From: Variovorax ginsengisoli
GTDB lineage: Bacteria > Pseudomonadota > Gammaproteobacteria > Burkholderiales > Burkholderiaceae_C
Assembly (NCBI RefSeq): GCF_030486595.1
Contig: NZ_JAUJZH010000034.1
Coordinates: 1-64,000 of the forward strand
DNA length: 64,000 nucleotides
Direction: 5' to 3'
Made by a program: the position numbers and the translations under genes. Shown here piece after piece: positions 18,195-26,612 of the stretch. The notes below the pieces were generated by a model. The model had not been told where the DNA came from. It did not search any database and saw only the letters and a list, made by a program, of their open reading frames with translations. How positions within the stretch are numbered: position 1 is the first letter of the stretch; the number at the start of each line of letters is the position of its first letter.

Positions 18195-19697
18195 ATGTGT
18201 GGAATCGTCGGCGTTGTCAGCAACGCTCCCGTCAATCAACTGCTCTACGACGCCTTGCTGCTGCTGCAGCACCGCGGCCAGGATGCCGCCGGCATCGTGA
18301 CGCTGCTGGAGCGCAAGTTCTTCATGCACAAGGCCAAGGGCATGGTGCGCGACGTCTTCCGCACCCGCAACATGCGCGGCCTGCCGGGCGACGTCGGCCT
18401 GGGCCAGGTGCGCTACCCGACCGCCGGCAATGCCTACAGCGAGGAAGAGGCGCAGCCCTTCTACGTCAACGCGCCCTTCGGCATCGTGCTGGTGCACAAC
18501 GGCAACCTCACCAACGCGCACGCGCTGCGGGCCGAGCTGTTCTCCACCGACCACCGCCACACCAACACCGAGAGCGACTCCGAGGTGCTGCTGAACGTGC
18601 TGGCGCACGAACTCGACCGCGCCACCCGTGGCGGCCTGCTCGATTCGGCCACCTTGTTCGAGGCGGTGCGCAACACCCAGCGCCGCCTGCGCGGCTCCTA
18701 TGCGGTCGTGGCGCTGATCGCCGGCCACGGCCTGCTGGCCTTCCGCGACCCCTACGGGATCCGGCCGCTGGCCATGGGCCGCGGCGCCGACGGCACGATC
18801 ATGGTGGCCAGCGAATCGGTCGCGCTCGAGGGCTCGGGCCATGTGTTCGAGCGCAACATCGCGCCGGGCGAGGCGGTCTTCGTCGACCTGCAGGGCCAGG
18901 TGCATTCCGAGCAATGCGCCGACTCGCCGTCGCTCAACCCCTGCATCTTCGAGTTCGTCTACCTGGCGCGCCCGGATTCGGTGCTCGACGGGATCTCGGT
19001 CTACCAGGCGCGGCTGAACCTTGGCGAGACGCTGGCCAAGCGCGTGGTCTCGACCGTGCCGCCGAGCGAGATCGACGTCATCATTCCGATCCCCGAATCG
19101 AGCCGGCCGAGCGCGACGCAGTTGGCCCACCTGCTGGGCGTTCCTTACCGCGAAGGCTTCGTCAAGAACCGCTATGTCGGCCGCACCTTCATCATGCCGG
19201 GGCAGGGAGTGCGCAAGAAGTCGGTGCGCCAGAAGCTCAACGTGATCGCCAGCGAGTTCAAGGGCCGCAACGTGCTGCTGGTCGACGACTCGATCGTGCG
19301 CGGCACCACCAGCCGCGAGATCGTCCAGATGGCGCGCGACGCCGGTGCCCGCAAGGTCTACCTCGCGAGCGCGGCGCCGCCGGTGCGCTACCCCAACGTC
19401 TACGGCATCGACATGCCGACCAAGGACGAACTCGTCGCGCACGACCGCACGGTCGAGCAGATCCGCGAACTGATCGGCTGCGATGCGCTGATCTACCAGG
19501 ACGTCGACGCCATGAAGCGCGCCATCGGCTCGCTGAACCCGAAGCTCGACGGCTTCGATGCCTCCTGCTTCGACGGCGTGTACGTCACGGGCGACATCGA
19601 CACCGAGGCCATCTCGCGCATGAACGGCAACCGGCCGCGCATCGAGGAGACCGGCGAAGACTCGTCGCGCCTCGCGCTGCCCAACCTCGCCGAGTGA
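18195..19697 (+). CDS. purF: Amidophosphoribosyltransferase
   Basis: This 500-residue enzyme makes 5-phosphoribosylamine from PRPP and glutamine, the committed step of purine synthesis. Cys2 of MCGIVGV is the glutaminase nucleophile with almost no propeptide. The PRPP-binding motif VLLVDDSIVRGTT lies in the C-terminal half, and KNRYVGRTFI is conserved. Confidence 0.97.
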   Translation: MCGIVGVVSNAPVNQLLYDALLLLQHRGQDAAGIVTLLERKFFMHKAKGMVRDVFRTRNMRGLPGDVGLGQVRYPTAGNAYSEEEAQPFYVNAPFGIVLVHNGNLTNAHALRAELFSTDHRHTNTESDSEVLLNVLAHELDRATRGGLLDSATLFEAVRNTQRRLRGSYAVVALIAGHGLLAFRDPYGIRPLAMGRGADGTIMVASESVALEGSGHVFERNIAPGEAVFVDLQGQVHSEQCADSPSLNPCIFEFVYLARPDSVLDGISVYQARLNLGETLAKRVVSTVPPSEIDVIIPIPESSRPSATQLAHLLGVPYREGFVKNRYVGRTFIMPGQGVRKKSVRQKLNVIASEFKGRNVLLVDDSIVRGTTSREIVQMARDAGARKVYLASAAPPVRYPNVYGIDMPTKDELVAHDRTVEQIRELIGCDALIYQDVDAMKRAIGSLNPKLDGFDASCFDGVYVTGDIDTEAISRMNGNRPRIEETGEDSSRLALPNLAE

Positions 19698-19701
19698 ACC
19701 C

Positions 19702-20919
19702 GTGACGACCGATCGATCCCTGCCCCCCGGACTGCACCGCGACACGCTGGCGGTGCGCACCGCGCTCGAGCGCAGCCAGTACGGCGAGAACTCCGAGGCG
19801 CTGTTCCTCACCAGCAGCTTCGTGCAGCCCGACGCCGAGACCTCGGCGCGCCGCTTCGCCGGCACCGAGGAAGGCTTCACCTACACCCGCACCTCGAACC
19901 CGACCGTGGCCAGCTTCGAGCAGCGCCTGGCCGCGCTCGAAGGCACCGAGGCCGCGATCGGCGCCTCGAGCGGCATGGGCGCGATCCTCATGATGTGCAT
20001 GGGCCTGCTGCGTGCCGGCGACCACGTTGTCTGCTCGCGCTCGGTGTTCGGCTCCACCTTGAACCTGATCGGCCGCGAGTTCGGCAAGTTCGGCGTCGAG
20101 ACCACTTTCGTCTCGCAGACCGATGTCGCCGAATGGAAGGCGGCTATCCGCCCGACCACCAAGCTGCTGTTCGCCGAGACGCCGACAAATCCGCTGACCG
20201 ACGTCTGCGACATCCGCGCGCTGGCCGACCTGGCGCATGGCGCGGGCGCGCTGCTGGCGGTCGACAACTGCTTCTGTTCGCCGGCGCTGCAGCGGCCGAC
20301 CGAACTCGGCGCCGACCTCGTGATCCATTCGGGCACCAAGTACCTCGAAGGGCAGGGCCGCGTGCTGGCCGGCGCGATCTGCGGCTCGGCGAAGCTGGTC
20401 AACGAAGTGTTCGGGCCGGTGGTGCGCACCGCCGGCATGGCGCTGTCGCCGTTCAACGCCTGGGTCGTGCTCAAGGGCCTGGAGACGCTGGGCATCCGCA
20501 TGCAGGCGCACTGCGCCGGTGCGCTGGCGCTGGCCCAATGGCTGGAGACGCAGCCGAGCATCGCCCGCGTCTACTACCCGGGCCTAGCCTCGCATCCGCA
20601 GCATGAACTGGCGATGCGCCAGCAGTCGGGGCTCGGCGGCGCGGTCGTGTCCTTCGACGTCCAGGGCGACGGCCCCGAAGCGGCGCGCGCCAACGCCTTC
20701 CACGTGATCGACAGCACGCGCGTGCTCAGCATCACGGCCAATCTCGGCGACACCAAGACCACCATCACCCATCCGGCCACCACCTCGCACGGACGCCTCA
20801 CCGAAGCGCAGCGGCAGGCGGCCGGCATCGGCCAGGGCCTGATCCGCGTCGCGGTGGGCCTCGACCATATCGACGACATCAAGGCCGACCTCCTGCGCGG
20901 CCTGAGCACCCTGGCATGA
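19702..20919 (+). CDS. metZ: O-succinylhomoserine sulfhydrylase
   Basis: A 405-residue PLP enzyme of the Cys/Met metabolism family that makes homocysteine from O-succinylhomoserine and sulfide. The PLP lysine is in HSGTKYLEGQGR, and ETPTNPLTDVCDI and SLGD-like NLGDTKTTITHPATT are conserved. The GTG start is 4 bp after purF, and the stop overlaps the gltX start as ATGA. The purF-metZ neighbourhood is common in this order of bacteria. Confidence 0.93.
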   Translation: MTTDRSLPPGLHRDTLAVRTALERSQYGENSEALFLTSSFVQPDAETSARRFAGTEEGFTYTRTSNPTVASFEQRLAALEGTEAAIGASSGMGAILMMCMGLLRAGDHVVCSRSVFGSTLNLIGREFGKFGVETTFVSQTDVAEWKAAIRPTTKLLFAETPTNPLTDVCDIRALADLAHGAGALLAVDNCFCSPALQRPTELGADLVIHSGTKYLEGQGRVLAGAICGSAKLVNEVFGPVVRTAGMALSPFNAWVVLKGLETLGIRMQAHCAGALALAQWLETQPSIARVYYPGLASHPQHELAMRQQSGLGGAVVSFDVQGDGPEAARANAFHVIDSTRVLSITANLGDTKTTITHPATTSHGRLTEAQRQAAGIGQGLIRVAVGLDHIDDIKADLLRGLSTLA

Positions 20920-22304
20920 CACAGAAGACCCGCACCCGTTTCGCACCGTCCCCGACCGGATTCATCCACCTCGGCAACATCCGCTCGGCCCTCTACCCGT
21001 GGGCCTTCGCGCGCTCGACCGGAGGCGATTTCATCCTGCGCATCGAGGACACCGACGTCGAGCGTTCGACCCAAGCCGCCGTCGACGTGATCCTCGAAGG
21101 CATGCAGTGGCTGGGCCTCGATCACGACGAGGGCCCGTTCTATCAGATGCAGCGCATGGACCGCTACAAGGCGGTGCTGGCCGAGATGCAGGCCGCGAAC
21201 CTGGTCTACCCCTGCTACATGGGCATGGCCGAACTCGACGCGCTGCGCGAGAAGCAGATGGCCGCGAAGGAGAAGCCGCGCTACGACGGCACCTGGCGGC
21301 CCGAGCCGGGCAAGACGCTGCCTCCGGTTCCCGAGGGCGTGCAGCCGGTGCTGCGCTTTCGCAATCCGCAGGGCGGCGCGGTGGCCTGGGACGACAAGGT
21401 CAAGGGCCGCATCGAGATCGGCAACGACGAACTCGACGACCTCGTGATCGCGCGGCCCGACGGCACGCCGACCTACAACTTCTGCGTCGTCGTCGACGAC
21501 ATCGACATGGCGATCACGCACGTGATCCGCGGCGACGACCACGTCAACAACACGCCGCGCCAGATCAACATCTTCCGCGCACTCGGCAAGGAGCCGCCGG
21601 TATATGCGCACCTGCCCACCGTGCTCAACGAGCAGGGCGAGAAGATGAGCAAGCGCAACGGCGCCAAGCCCGTGACGCAGTTCCGCGACGAGGGCTTCCT
21701 GCCCGAGGCGATGGTGAACTACCTCGCGCGCCTGGGCTGGAGCCACGGCGACGACGAGATCTTTTCGCGCGCGCAGTTCGTCGAGTGGTTCAACCTCGAC
21801 CACTTGGGCCGGAGTGCGGCGCAGTTCGACGAGACCAAGCTGCGGTGGGTCAATGCGCAGCACCTCAAGGCGATGGCCGACGATGCGCTGGCACCGCTGG
21901 TGGCCGCCCAGTTGCACAAGCGCGGCATCACGGCCGACGAGCGCCTGCCTGCGATCTGCGGACTGTTCAAGGACCGCTGCGACACGACCGTTGCGCTGGC
22001 CGGATGGGCCGCTGCGTTCTATGCCGACGTGCACCCGAGCGATGCCGATCGCGAACAGCATATTTCTGCTGCGGTGCGCCCGGCAATCGCCGAACTTGCG
22101 GATAAACTATCGGGCGTCGCTTGGGACAAGGCAGCGATCGCATCAGCCATCAAGGAAGTGCTGGTTGCGCAAGGTCTCAAGATGCCGGCATTAGCCATGC
22201 CGGTGCGAGTGCTCGTGATGGGCACGCCGCAGACGCCTTCTCTCGATTCAGTCCTCGCGCTCTTTTCTCGCGAAACTATTTTGAAGAGATTGAAGGAGGC
22301 CTGA
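20916..22304 (+). CDS. gltX: Glutamyl-tRNA synthetase
   Basis: A class I synthetase of 462 residues that charges tRNA-Glu. The HIGH-type motif is in PSPTGFIHLGNIRSALYP and KMSKR is in EKMSKRNGAK. Length fits bacterial GluRS. Its start overlaps the end of metZ by 4 bp. The tRNA-Glu gene it serves lies 173 bp downstream. Confidence 0.97.
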   Translation: MTQKTRTRFAPSPTGFIHLGNIRSALYPWAFARSTGGDFILRIEDTDVERSTQAAVDVILEGMQWLGLDHDEGPFYQMQRMDRYKAVLAEMQAANLVYPCYMGMAELDALREKQMAAKEKPRYDGTWRPEPGKTLPPVPEGVQPVLRFRNPQGGAVAWDDKVKGRIEIGNDELDDLVIARPDGTPTYNFCVVVDDIDMAITHVIRGDDHVNNTPRQINIFRALGKEPPVYAHLPTVLNEQGEKMSKRNGAKPVTQFRDEGFLPEAMVNYLARLGWSHGDDEIFSRAQFVEWFNLDHLGRSAAQFDETKLRWVNAQHLKAMADDALAPLVAAQLHKRGITADERLPAICGLFKDRCDTTVALAGWAAAFYADVHPSDADREQHISAAVRPAIAELADKLSGVAWDKAAIASAIKEVLVAQGLKMPALAMPVRVLVMGTPQTPSLDSVLALFSRETILKRLKEA

Positions 22305-22319
22305 TTTTCAGGCTATAAT
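22290..22319 (+). promoter_or_regulatory. Promoter of the tRNA-Ala/Glu/Asp operon
   Basis: TTGAAG (22290-22295), an 18-nt spacer and a perfect TATAAT (22314-22319) overlap the end of gltX. The tRNA-Ala gene begins 18 nt after the -10 box. Confidence 0.7.
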
Positions 22320-22337
22320 TTGAGGCTCGACACCCAG

Positions 22338-22413
<76 letters not shown>

Positions 22414-22477
22414 ACATGGTGTCGAGTTGAAGGTTTGAAGTAACAAGCGCTGATCGCAGCGCGGTTCCTAAGGTTTT

Positions 22478-22553
22478 GACCCTATCGTCTAGAGGCCTAG
22501 GACACCACCCTTTCACGGTGGCTACCGGGGTTCGAATCCCCGTAGGGTCGCCA
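22478..22553 (+). tRNA. tRNA-Glu(TTC)
   Basis: A 76-nt cloverleaf with encoded CCA. The acceptor GACCCTA pairs with TAGGGTC, and stem CCACC/GGTGG encloses the TTC anticodon loop CTTTCAC. Confidence 0.95.
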
Positions 22554-22624
22554 GTTTCACTGCAAGGTGAAGCCGGCACAAGTCGCAGCACTTGGCTCCT
22601 TGATGGAGTGAACGTTGTCTACCA

Positions 22625-22701
22625 GGAGTGGTAGTTCAGTTGGTTAGAATACCGGCCTGTCACGCCGGGGGTCGCGGGTTCGAGTCCCGTCCACTCCGCC
22701 A
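22625..22701 (+). tRNA. tRNA-Asp(GTC), likely phage attachment site
   Basis: A 77-nt cloverleaf with encoded CCA. The acceptor GGAGTGG pairs with CCACTCC, and stem CCGGC/GCCGG encloses CTGTCAC (GTC). Phage genes begin about 60 bp downstream, so its 3' end is the probable integration point and has stayed intact. Confidence 0.95.
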
Positions 22702-22706
22702 AAATC
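22680..22706. other. Probable attL at the tRNA-Asp 3' end
   Basis: Inferred from the abrupt switch from core genome to phage genes and the nearby tyrosine integrase. The exact core cannot be set because attR lies beyond the window. Confidence 0.5.
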
Positions 22707-22742
22707 AACGGGTTACGTGAGAAATCACGTAGCCCGTTTCCT
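22707..22742. terminator. Terminator after tRNA-Asp, possibly bidirectional
   Basis: AACGGGTTACGTGA (22707-22720) pairs with TCACGTAGCCCGTT (22725-22738) around GAAA, with one internal mismatch, and T-rich sequence follows on the plus strand. It can also stop leftward phage transcription. Confidence 0.75.
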
Positions 22743-22761
22743 TTTCTGGAATACGAAAGGG

Positions 22762-23286
22762 TCATTTTGGAATATCCCTCGTGGCCCATCCCCATGTTTT
22801 CCCCGTCCGGATGCCGCGCACGGTGGATTCGTCGATGCCGTAGCGCTCAGCCATGACGGACGGCGCAACCCCGCTTTTGTAGATTTCCCTGGCCTTCGTC
22901 GCCGTCAGCTTGGCGCGACCGTTCGTCTGGCCTTTTGCGCTGCGCTCCTTCTGCACCCGATCGTCGATGTTGTCGGCCTGGGTGCAGACGACCAGGTGCG
23001 CCGGGTTGCAGCAGCAGGGGTTGTCGCAGGAATGCCTGACGACCTCATCCCGCGATAGTTTCCGGCCGTGATGCTCCTGCCACGCCAGGCGGTGAGCGCG
23101 GCCGGTGCGCGTCACAACCCCGTAGCCATACCGGTCCAAGGGACCGAGCCAGGGCCAGCACGCGCCATTGCCAGCCGACGAGTCGATGCGATCCGAGAGG
23201 ACGCCGGAAACACGGGCAGCAGGCGCTGGCAAGCCGAGCTTTCGGCGCAGCGGGGTCGGGATGTAGCCTTCCAGCGATCTCGTCAT
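22762..23286 (-). CDS. HNH endonuclease with C-terminal helix-turn-helix
   Basis: A 174-residue phage protein. RAHRLAWQEHHGRKLS and VRHSCDNPCCCNPAHL form an HNH_3-type nuclease core (about residues 62-110). A C-terminal segment (about 125-170, SVMAERYGIDESTVRGIRTG) looks like a DNA-binding helix-turn-helix, an arrangement typical of free-standing homing endonucleases. Its ATG at 23286 follows the integrase stop by 8 bp. It sits between the integrase and the attachment site, a place usually empty. Confidence 0.87.
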   Translation of the reverse strand: MTRSLEGYIPTPLRRKLGLPAPAARVSGVLSDRIDSSAGNGACWPWLGPLDRYGYGVVTRTGRAHRLAWQEHHGRKLSRDEVVRHSCDNPCCCNPAHLVVCTQADNIDDRVQKERSAKGQTNGRAKLTATKAREIYKSGVAPSVMAERYGIDESTVRGIRTGKTWGWATRDIPK

Positions 23287-23294
23287 GGTCGATC

Positions 23295-24389
23295 CTAGCC
23301 CGCGGGCGTCGCTTTCTTCGAGTCGCGCCGGTCGTAATGCCGGGCCAGCATGGCGTCGCTGCTGTGCAAAAGAGCGTCCTTCGTGTCGGTATCGCCGCGC
23401 TGCTGCTTGTCGGTTGCCCCCTTCGGCCGGCAGTCCTGCAGTGAGAACTTCCGAAACGGGATTCCCCGCTTCGCTGCTTCCTTGACGCACTCGCGCATCA
23501 GGTCGTCCAGCATCGCTTTCCAGCCACCCTTGGTGTACGGCTCGCCCCTGAGGTTGCCGAACAGGTACAGGGTGCCGGCATCCTTGTTGCGCTTCACCTC
23601 CATGGCTTCGTAGATCGTGGCCGAGAGCTCCGGCGACCACTCGATCAGGATCGTCGGCTTGGTTTTGCTCTTGGAGTCGGTCCAGATGATCCCTGCGGGC
23701 GTCACGGCCTCACGCTGGATCTGGCGCACCTCGAACGACCGGCGCACGCACAGCCACGCGGTCTTGAGTGCGAGGGCGACGATCAGCCGCGCGCCGCCGA
23801 ACTTCCGCCCCATCTCGACGGCCAGCGCCATCTCGGCGTCCGTCACGTAGCGTTTCTTGACGGGCACCGTCTTGTTCCGCTCCAGGTCGTTCAGCGGGTT
23901 CGTCTCGATCAGGCCGAGCCCGATGGCGTGCTGCATGATGAGCCGGCCCAGCGAAATTTCCTTGTTGCCCTTGTGCGGCCGGGACTTCTTGCATGCCTTG
24001 AGGTAGTCCAACCCCATCTTGGCCGTGATCTCGCTCACCTCGAAGTGGCCCCACGCCTTGACCAGGCTGTCGGCCTCGCGGCGGTTCTCCGCAATCGTGG
24101 TGCTGGCGCGCTTGGAACCATCGGTGGCCGGCAGATCGGCCTGCATGGCGAACCAGTCATCGACCAGCCCCTTGAAGCCGCCCTCCGGCGCATCCTCAAC
24201 GATGCGCGCCGATTCCTCGATGGCCTGCCGGCGCAGCTTGCGGATCTGGTTCTCGTCGTCCACCGGGCACTTCAACCGGAAGGCCCAGCGCCCTGACTTG
24301 AGCTTGTAGCCGATGCTGTAGATCCGCTTGCCGTAGGTCTGGTAGACCCGGAACGGCAGGCCGTCTGGTGTGTTGCGGGCTCGGATCAT
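23295..24389 (-). CDS. int: Tyrosine-type phage integrase
   Basis: A 364-residue site-specific recombinase. An arm-binding/SAM-like N-terminal half is followed by the catalytic domain with Arg in AWLCVRRSFEV, the second Arg in LQDCRPKGATD (Gln replaces the usual His before it), His in LLHSSDAML and the nucleophile Tyr in RHYDRR. It lies about 600 bp from tRNA-Asp, the probable target. Its start overlaps the DUF4224 gene as ATGA. Confidence 0.93.
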   Translation of the reverse strand: MIRARNTPDGLPFRVYQTYGKRIYSIGYKLKSGRWAFRLKCPVDDENQIRKLRRQAIEESARIVEDAPEGGFKGLVDDWFAMQADLPATDGSKRASTTIAENRREADSLVKAWGHFEVSEITAKMGLDYLKACKKSRPHKGNKEISLGRLIMQHAIGLGLIETNPLNDLERNKTVPVKKRYVTDAEMALAVEMGRKFGGARLIVALALKTAWLCVRRSFEVRQIQREAVTPAGIIWTDSKSKTKPTILIEWSPELSATIYEAMEVKRNKDAGTLYLFGNLRGEPYTKGGWKAMLDDLMRECVKEAAKRGIPFRKFSLQDCRPKGATDKQQRGDTDTKDALLHSSDAMLARHYDRRDSKKATPAG

Positions 24390-24610
24390 GCTGGCCTCAG
24401 GTGGGAGAGGTTCGCCACTTTACGCGGCGCGGGCGTCTCGGCGTCCTGGCCGCGGGTGACGGCCTCGTAGTGGGTGCGTTCCAGAACGACGCCGTGCCGG
24501 CCCATGCGAGCCCGGTAGAAGCCATCCCGGCGCAGGCGTTCGAGCTGCATCGTGGCGAGCTTGTAGCCCGTCAGCGCCTCGATCTCGTCGGTCGTCAAGA
24601 CGATGCTCAT
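24386..24610 (-). CDS. DUF4224 domain protein
   Basis: A 74-residue protein matching the DUF4224 pattern (LTTDEIEALTGYK near the N-terminus, then LRRDGFYRARMGRHG). Such proteins are regularly coded next to phage integrases and may help excision or integration, but this is unproven. Both ends overlap neighbours by 4 bp, so translation is probably coupled to int. Confidence 0.82.
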   Translation of the reverse strand: MSIVLTTDEIEALTGYKLATMQLERLRRDGFYRARMGRHGVVLERTHYEAVTRGQDAETPAPRKVANLSHLRPA

Positions 24611-24831
24611 TGCGTGCTTCCTCCATTAGAGTGCAGGGCAGGGGCCGCCTTCGGCGCCCGGGCTTTGGCCTTCTCTTGGAGGCTCCATCCGATGTCGTGG
24701 ACTGCTTCGATGAACTCGTGGCGCGCTTCCTCTGGCAACCCGGCCGCATCGAATAGGCCGGCCCAGTCCGAATTGAAAAGGAGTTGGCCGGCGCGCAGCT
24801 GCGCCTGTCGCTTGATCTCTCGCTTTTTCAT
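24607..24831 (-). CDS. Small phage protein of unknown function
   Basis: A 74-residue basic protein (MKKREIKRQAQLRAG start) with no domain I recognise. ATG at 24831 overlaps the upstream methyltransferase stop as ATGA, and its own stop overlaps the DUF4224 start in the same way. The coupling favours this start over the ATG 24 nt upstream. Confidence 0.65.
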   Translation of the reverse strand: MKKREIKRQAQLRAGQLLFNSDWAGLFDAAGLPEEARHEFIEAVHDIGWSLQEKAKARAPKAAPALHSNGGSTQ

Positions 24832-25806
24832 GCGGCCTCCGTCAAGATGCGCCATGCGCGTGCAGCCACGATCGGAACCTGGCCGTCACCAGTGGCCTCA
24901 AGTCGTTGGATGTTGCTCATGGGACTGGAGCCGGGGGGCACGAAGGACCAGAAGTTCTGTTCTGACGAGCCAACTTGCTCCCGCACGACCTTGAGCAAGT
25001 TAGATGAGCCGGCCTGTTCCTCGTGAATTCTTGGCCGCAAATGGCACAGTTCGATTTCATTGAGTGGTTCGCCCATCTCTTCGCCGCAGCTATCCTTCCA
25101 GATTCCACTAAGCATGCATCGCTGCACAGCGATGCCCGGCGCGAGCGCTTCGGTTGGAAGGCATTTCCGCAAACCATGCACGTTGCCGGTTTCACTTGCC
25201 CGGCCCCCCATGTCCCTTCTGAGGTATGCACGTTCGTGTGGCACTTCTGGCATAGAACCTGAATGTTCTCCGCCACGTTGTTCTGCGGGTTCCGATCGAT
25301 ATGGTGTCTCTGGAGACGATCGGTTGTCCCGCATCCTTCGCACTTCAAGGTCTTGAAGATGCGCTGAGCTTCTTTGTAGCCACCGCTTGAAGTTCTCATT
25401 TGGAAGCTCCTCCAGAGAGGTCCAGAGTTCGGGCCAGTTCATCAGATATTCGTGGTTCTCCGGGCTCGGCCTGCCAAACACCGTACCGGGGAGCGACATC
25501 TGCCACGACCCGCCGCATTTCCGGCCAGAGATCGTCTTCCACCGGCCGTCCTCGAGATGCGCTGCTGTATGGCCTGCATGGAAATCCGCCAGCCACGATG
25601 TCAGCTCGGCCGCGGTAGGGGCTTCCGTCGAAGGTTCGAATGTCGGAGAACAGAGGGAATTTGGGCAGCGCGCCGTCTCGCTGGCGCTGGGCAAGCACTC
25701 TGCGGCGGTATGGGTTGAACTCGACGGCTCCAATGCATCGGTGCCCGAGCAGGTGCCCGGCGAGGATTCCACCTCCCGCGCCAGAAAACAGGTGTAGCTC
25801 ATTCAC
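24828..25806 (-). pseudogene. Broken C5-cytosine DNA methyltransferase interrupted by an HNH gene
   Basis: The N-terminal part (GTG at 25806, RBS GGAGG) reads NELHLFSGAGGGI (AdoMet motif I) and the catalytic loop GGFPCRPYS, then ends in its frame at 25396. From about 25480 the next frame carries the late methyltransferase segment EYLMNWPELWTSLEELP. After the HNH gene that same frame gives the terminal motif RLEATGDGQVPIVAARAW, stop at 24828. The middle motifs (ENV and QxRxR regions) are missing. So it shows a deletion with frameshift plus an insertion, and should not be active. Confidence 0.75.
24917..25399 (-). CDS. HNH/zinc-finger homing endonuclease nested in the methyltransferase
   Basis: A 160-residue protein. 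CEGCGTTDRLQRHHIDRNP and CQKCHTNVH form a zinc-bound HNH core (about residues 20-58). Two more Cys-rich fingers follow (CMVCGNAF with SLCSDAC, then CAICGQEF with TCSRSC). The GC content is visibly lower than its surroundings. It starts and ends inside the methyltransferase sequence in another frame, as a homing endonuclease inserted in a conserved gene would. Confidence 0.82.
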   Translation of the reverse strand: MRTSSGGYKEAQRIFKTLKCEGCGTTDRLQRHHIDRNPQNNVAENIQVLCQKCHTNVHTSEGTWGAGQVKPATCMVCGNAFQPKRSRRASLCSDACLVESGRIAAAKRWANHSMKSNCAICGQEFTRNRPAHLTCSRSCGSKLARQNRTSGPSCPPAPVP

Positions 25807-26030
25807 ATCGCCTCCCTGATCTCGACGCTCACCCGAGAGGGGTTCTGCTCCTTCTGTGCCTGGGCAAGAGCGGTGCGGGCTTCGGCTTCGGTCTTGAACG
25901 TGCGGCCGGTGTCTCGCAGCAGTTGGTCGAGGCGGTCGTTTTCCCACAGGTGGCTGTCCACGCGGGTAGGCATGCCGCGCAGACACCAGTAGCGTTCCCC
26001 GGCCTTGGGCTGGTATGCGGTAGTGGTCAA
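25803..26030 (-). CDS. Conserved phage protein of unknown function
   Basis: A 75-residue protein if the TTG at 26030 is used. That start has a GGAGCG ribosome site 6 nt upstream and a 4-bp overlap with the upstream gene stop. An ATG at 26051 would add 7 residues. The sequence YQPKAGERYW...DRLDQLLRDTG...TEAEARTALA resembles short early-region phage proteins. Its stop overlaps the methyltransferase GTG start. Confidence 0.65.
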   Translation of the reverse strand: MTTTAYQPKAGERYWCLRGMPTRVDSHLWENDRLDQLLRDTGRTFKTEAEARTALAQAQKEQNPSRVSVEIREAM

Positions 26031-26254
26031 AGCTCGCTCCAGTTGACGCATCCCTGGCTCGAGCAGCGACCTGAGGTCTTGCCCGTGACGGCGGATGCGG
26101 TGTAGGTCAGAAGGCCTGCGCACTTCGTGCAGCGCATCGAGGCGCGCACCGGTGCAGCAGGGCGGAACGCAGGGGCAGGGCAGTGCTGGGTTCGCACTGC
26201 GGCCATGGCGCGCGCAATTGCGCTTGCCAGGGCTCCGAAGGTCGACGTGGTCAC
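26027..26254 (-). CDS. Small zinc-finger-like phage protein
   Basis: A 75-residue protein whose C-terminal half holds CTKC and CSSQGC pairs, compatible with one zinc ribbon. The GTG start at 26254 has GGAGGG upstream. It diverges from the plus-strand gene at 26329. Function unknown. Confidence 0.6.
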   Translation of the reverse strand: MTTSTFGALASAIARAMAAVRTQHCPAPAFRPAAPVRASMRCTKCAGLLTYTASAVTGKTSGRCSSQGCVNWSEL

Positions 26255-26328
26255 GAAACCGTCCCTCCGGCTTGAAGTCGGCGCCTCGTCAGGAACATAC
26301 TTTCGTGTTCAATCCGTTGGAGAGCGCG

Positions 26329-26574
26329 ATGGCAATGGAAAGTCTTCAATTCGAACTGCTCCGGTTCCTGAAAGCTGAAGGCGCGACAGAGACTGTTATC
26401 GAGGACTGGGCGCTTGCATGGCACAGAGCGCTCTCGTTTCCCGATGAGCCGCTGCCGTGCCCCGCGTGCTTCCTCGATGGGCGCCTTGAGCGGCTGATGC
26501 CCTTGCCCGTCGACAGCCAAATTGCTGCGGTCCGTTGCGAGGCATGTGAAGCCAAGTTCGTGTTTCCCGCGTGA
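26329..26574 (+). CDS. Small zinc-binding protein, opposite to the early operon
   Basis: An 81-residue protein beginning MAMESLQFELLRFLKAEG with CPAC and CEAC pairs, compatible with a zinc ribbon. The RBS GGAGAG lies just before the ATG. It runs against the surrounding leftward operon, which suggests separate acquisition and its own promoter in 26255-26328. Confidence 0.65.
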   Translation: MAMESLQFELLRFLKAEGATETVIEDWALAWHRALSFPDEPLPCPACFLDGRLERLMPLPVDSQIAAVRCEACEAKFVFPA

Positions 26575-26612
26575 CGAGACCATCGGCGCCGAAAGGATGG
26601 TGGGGCGTTCCT

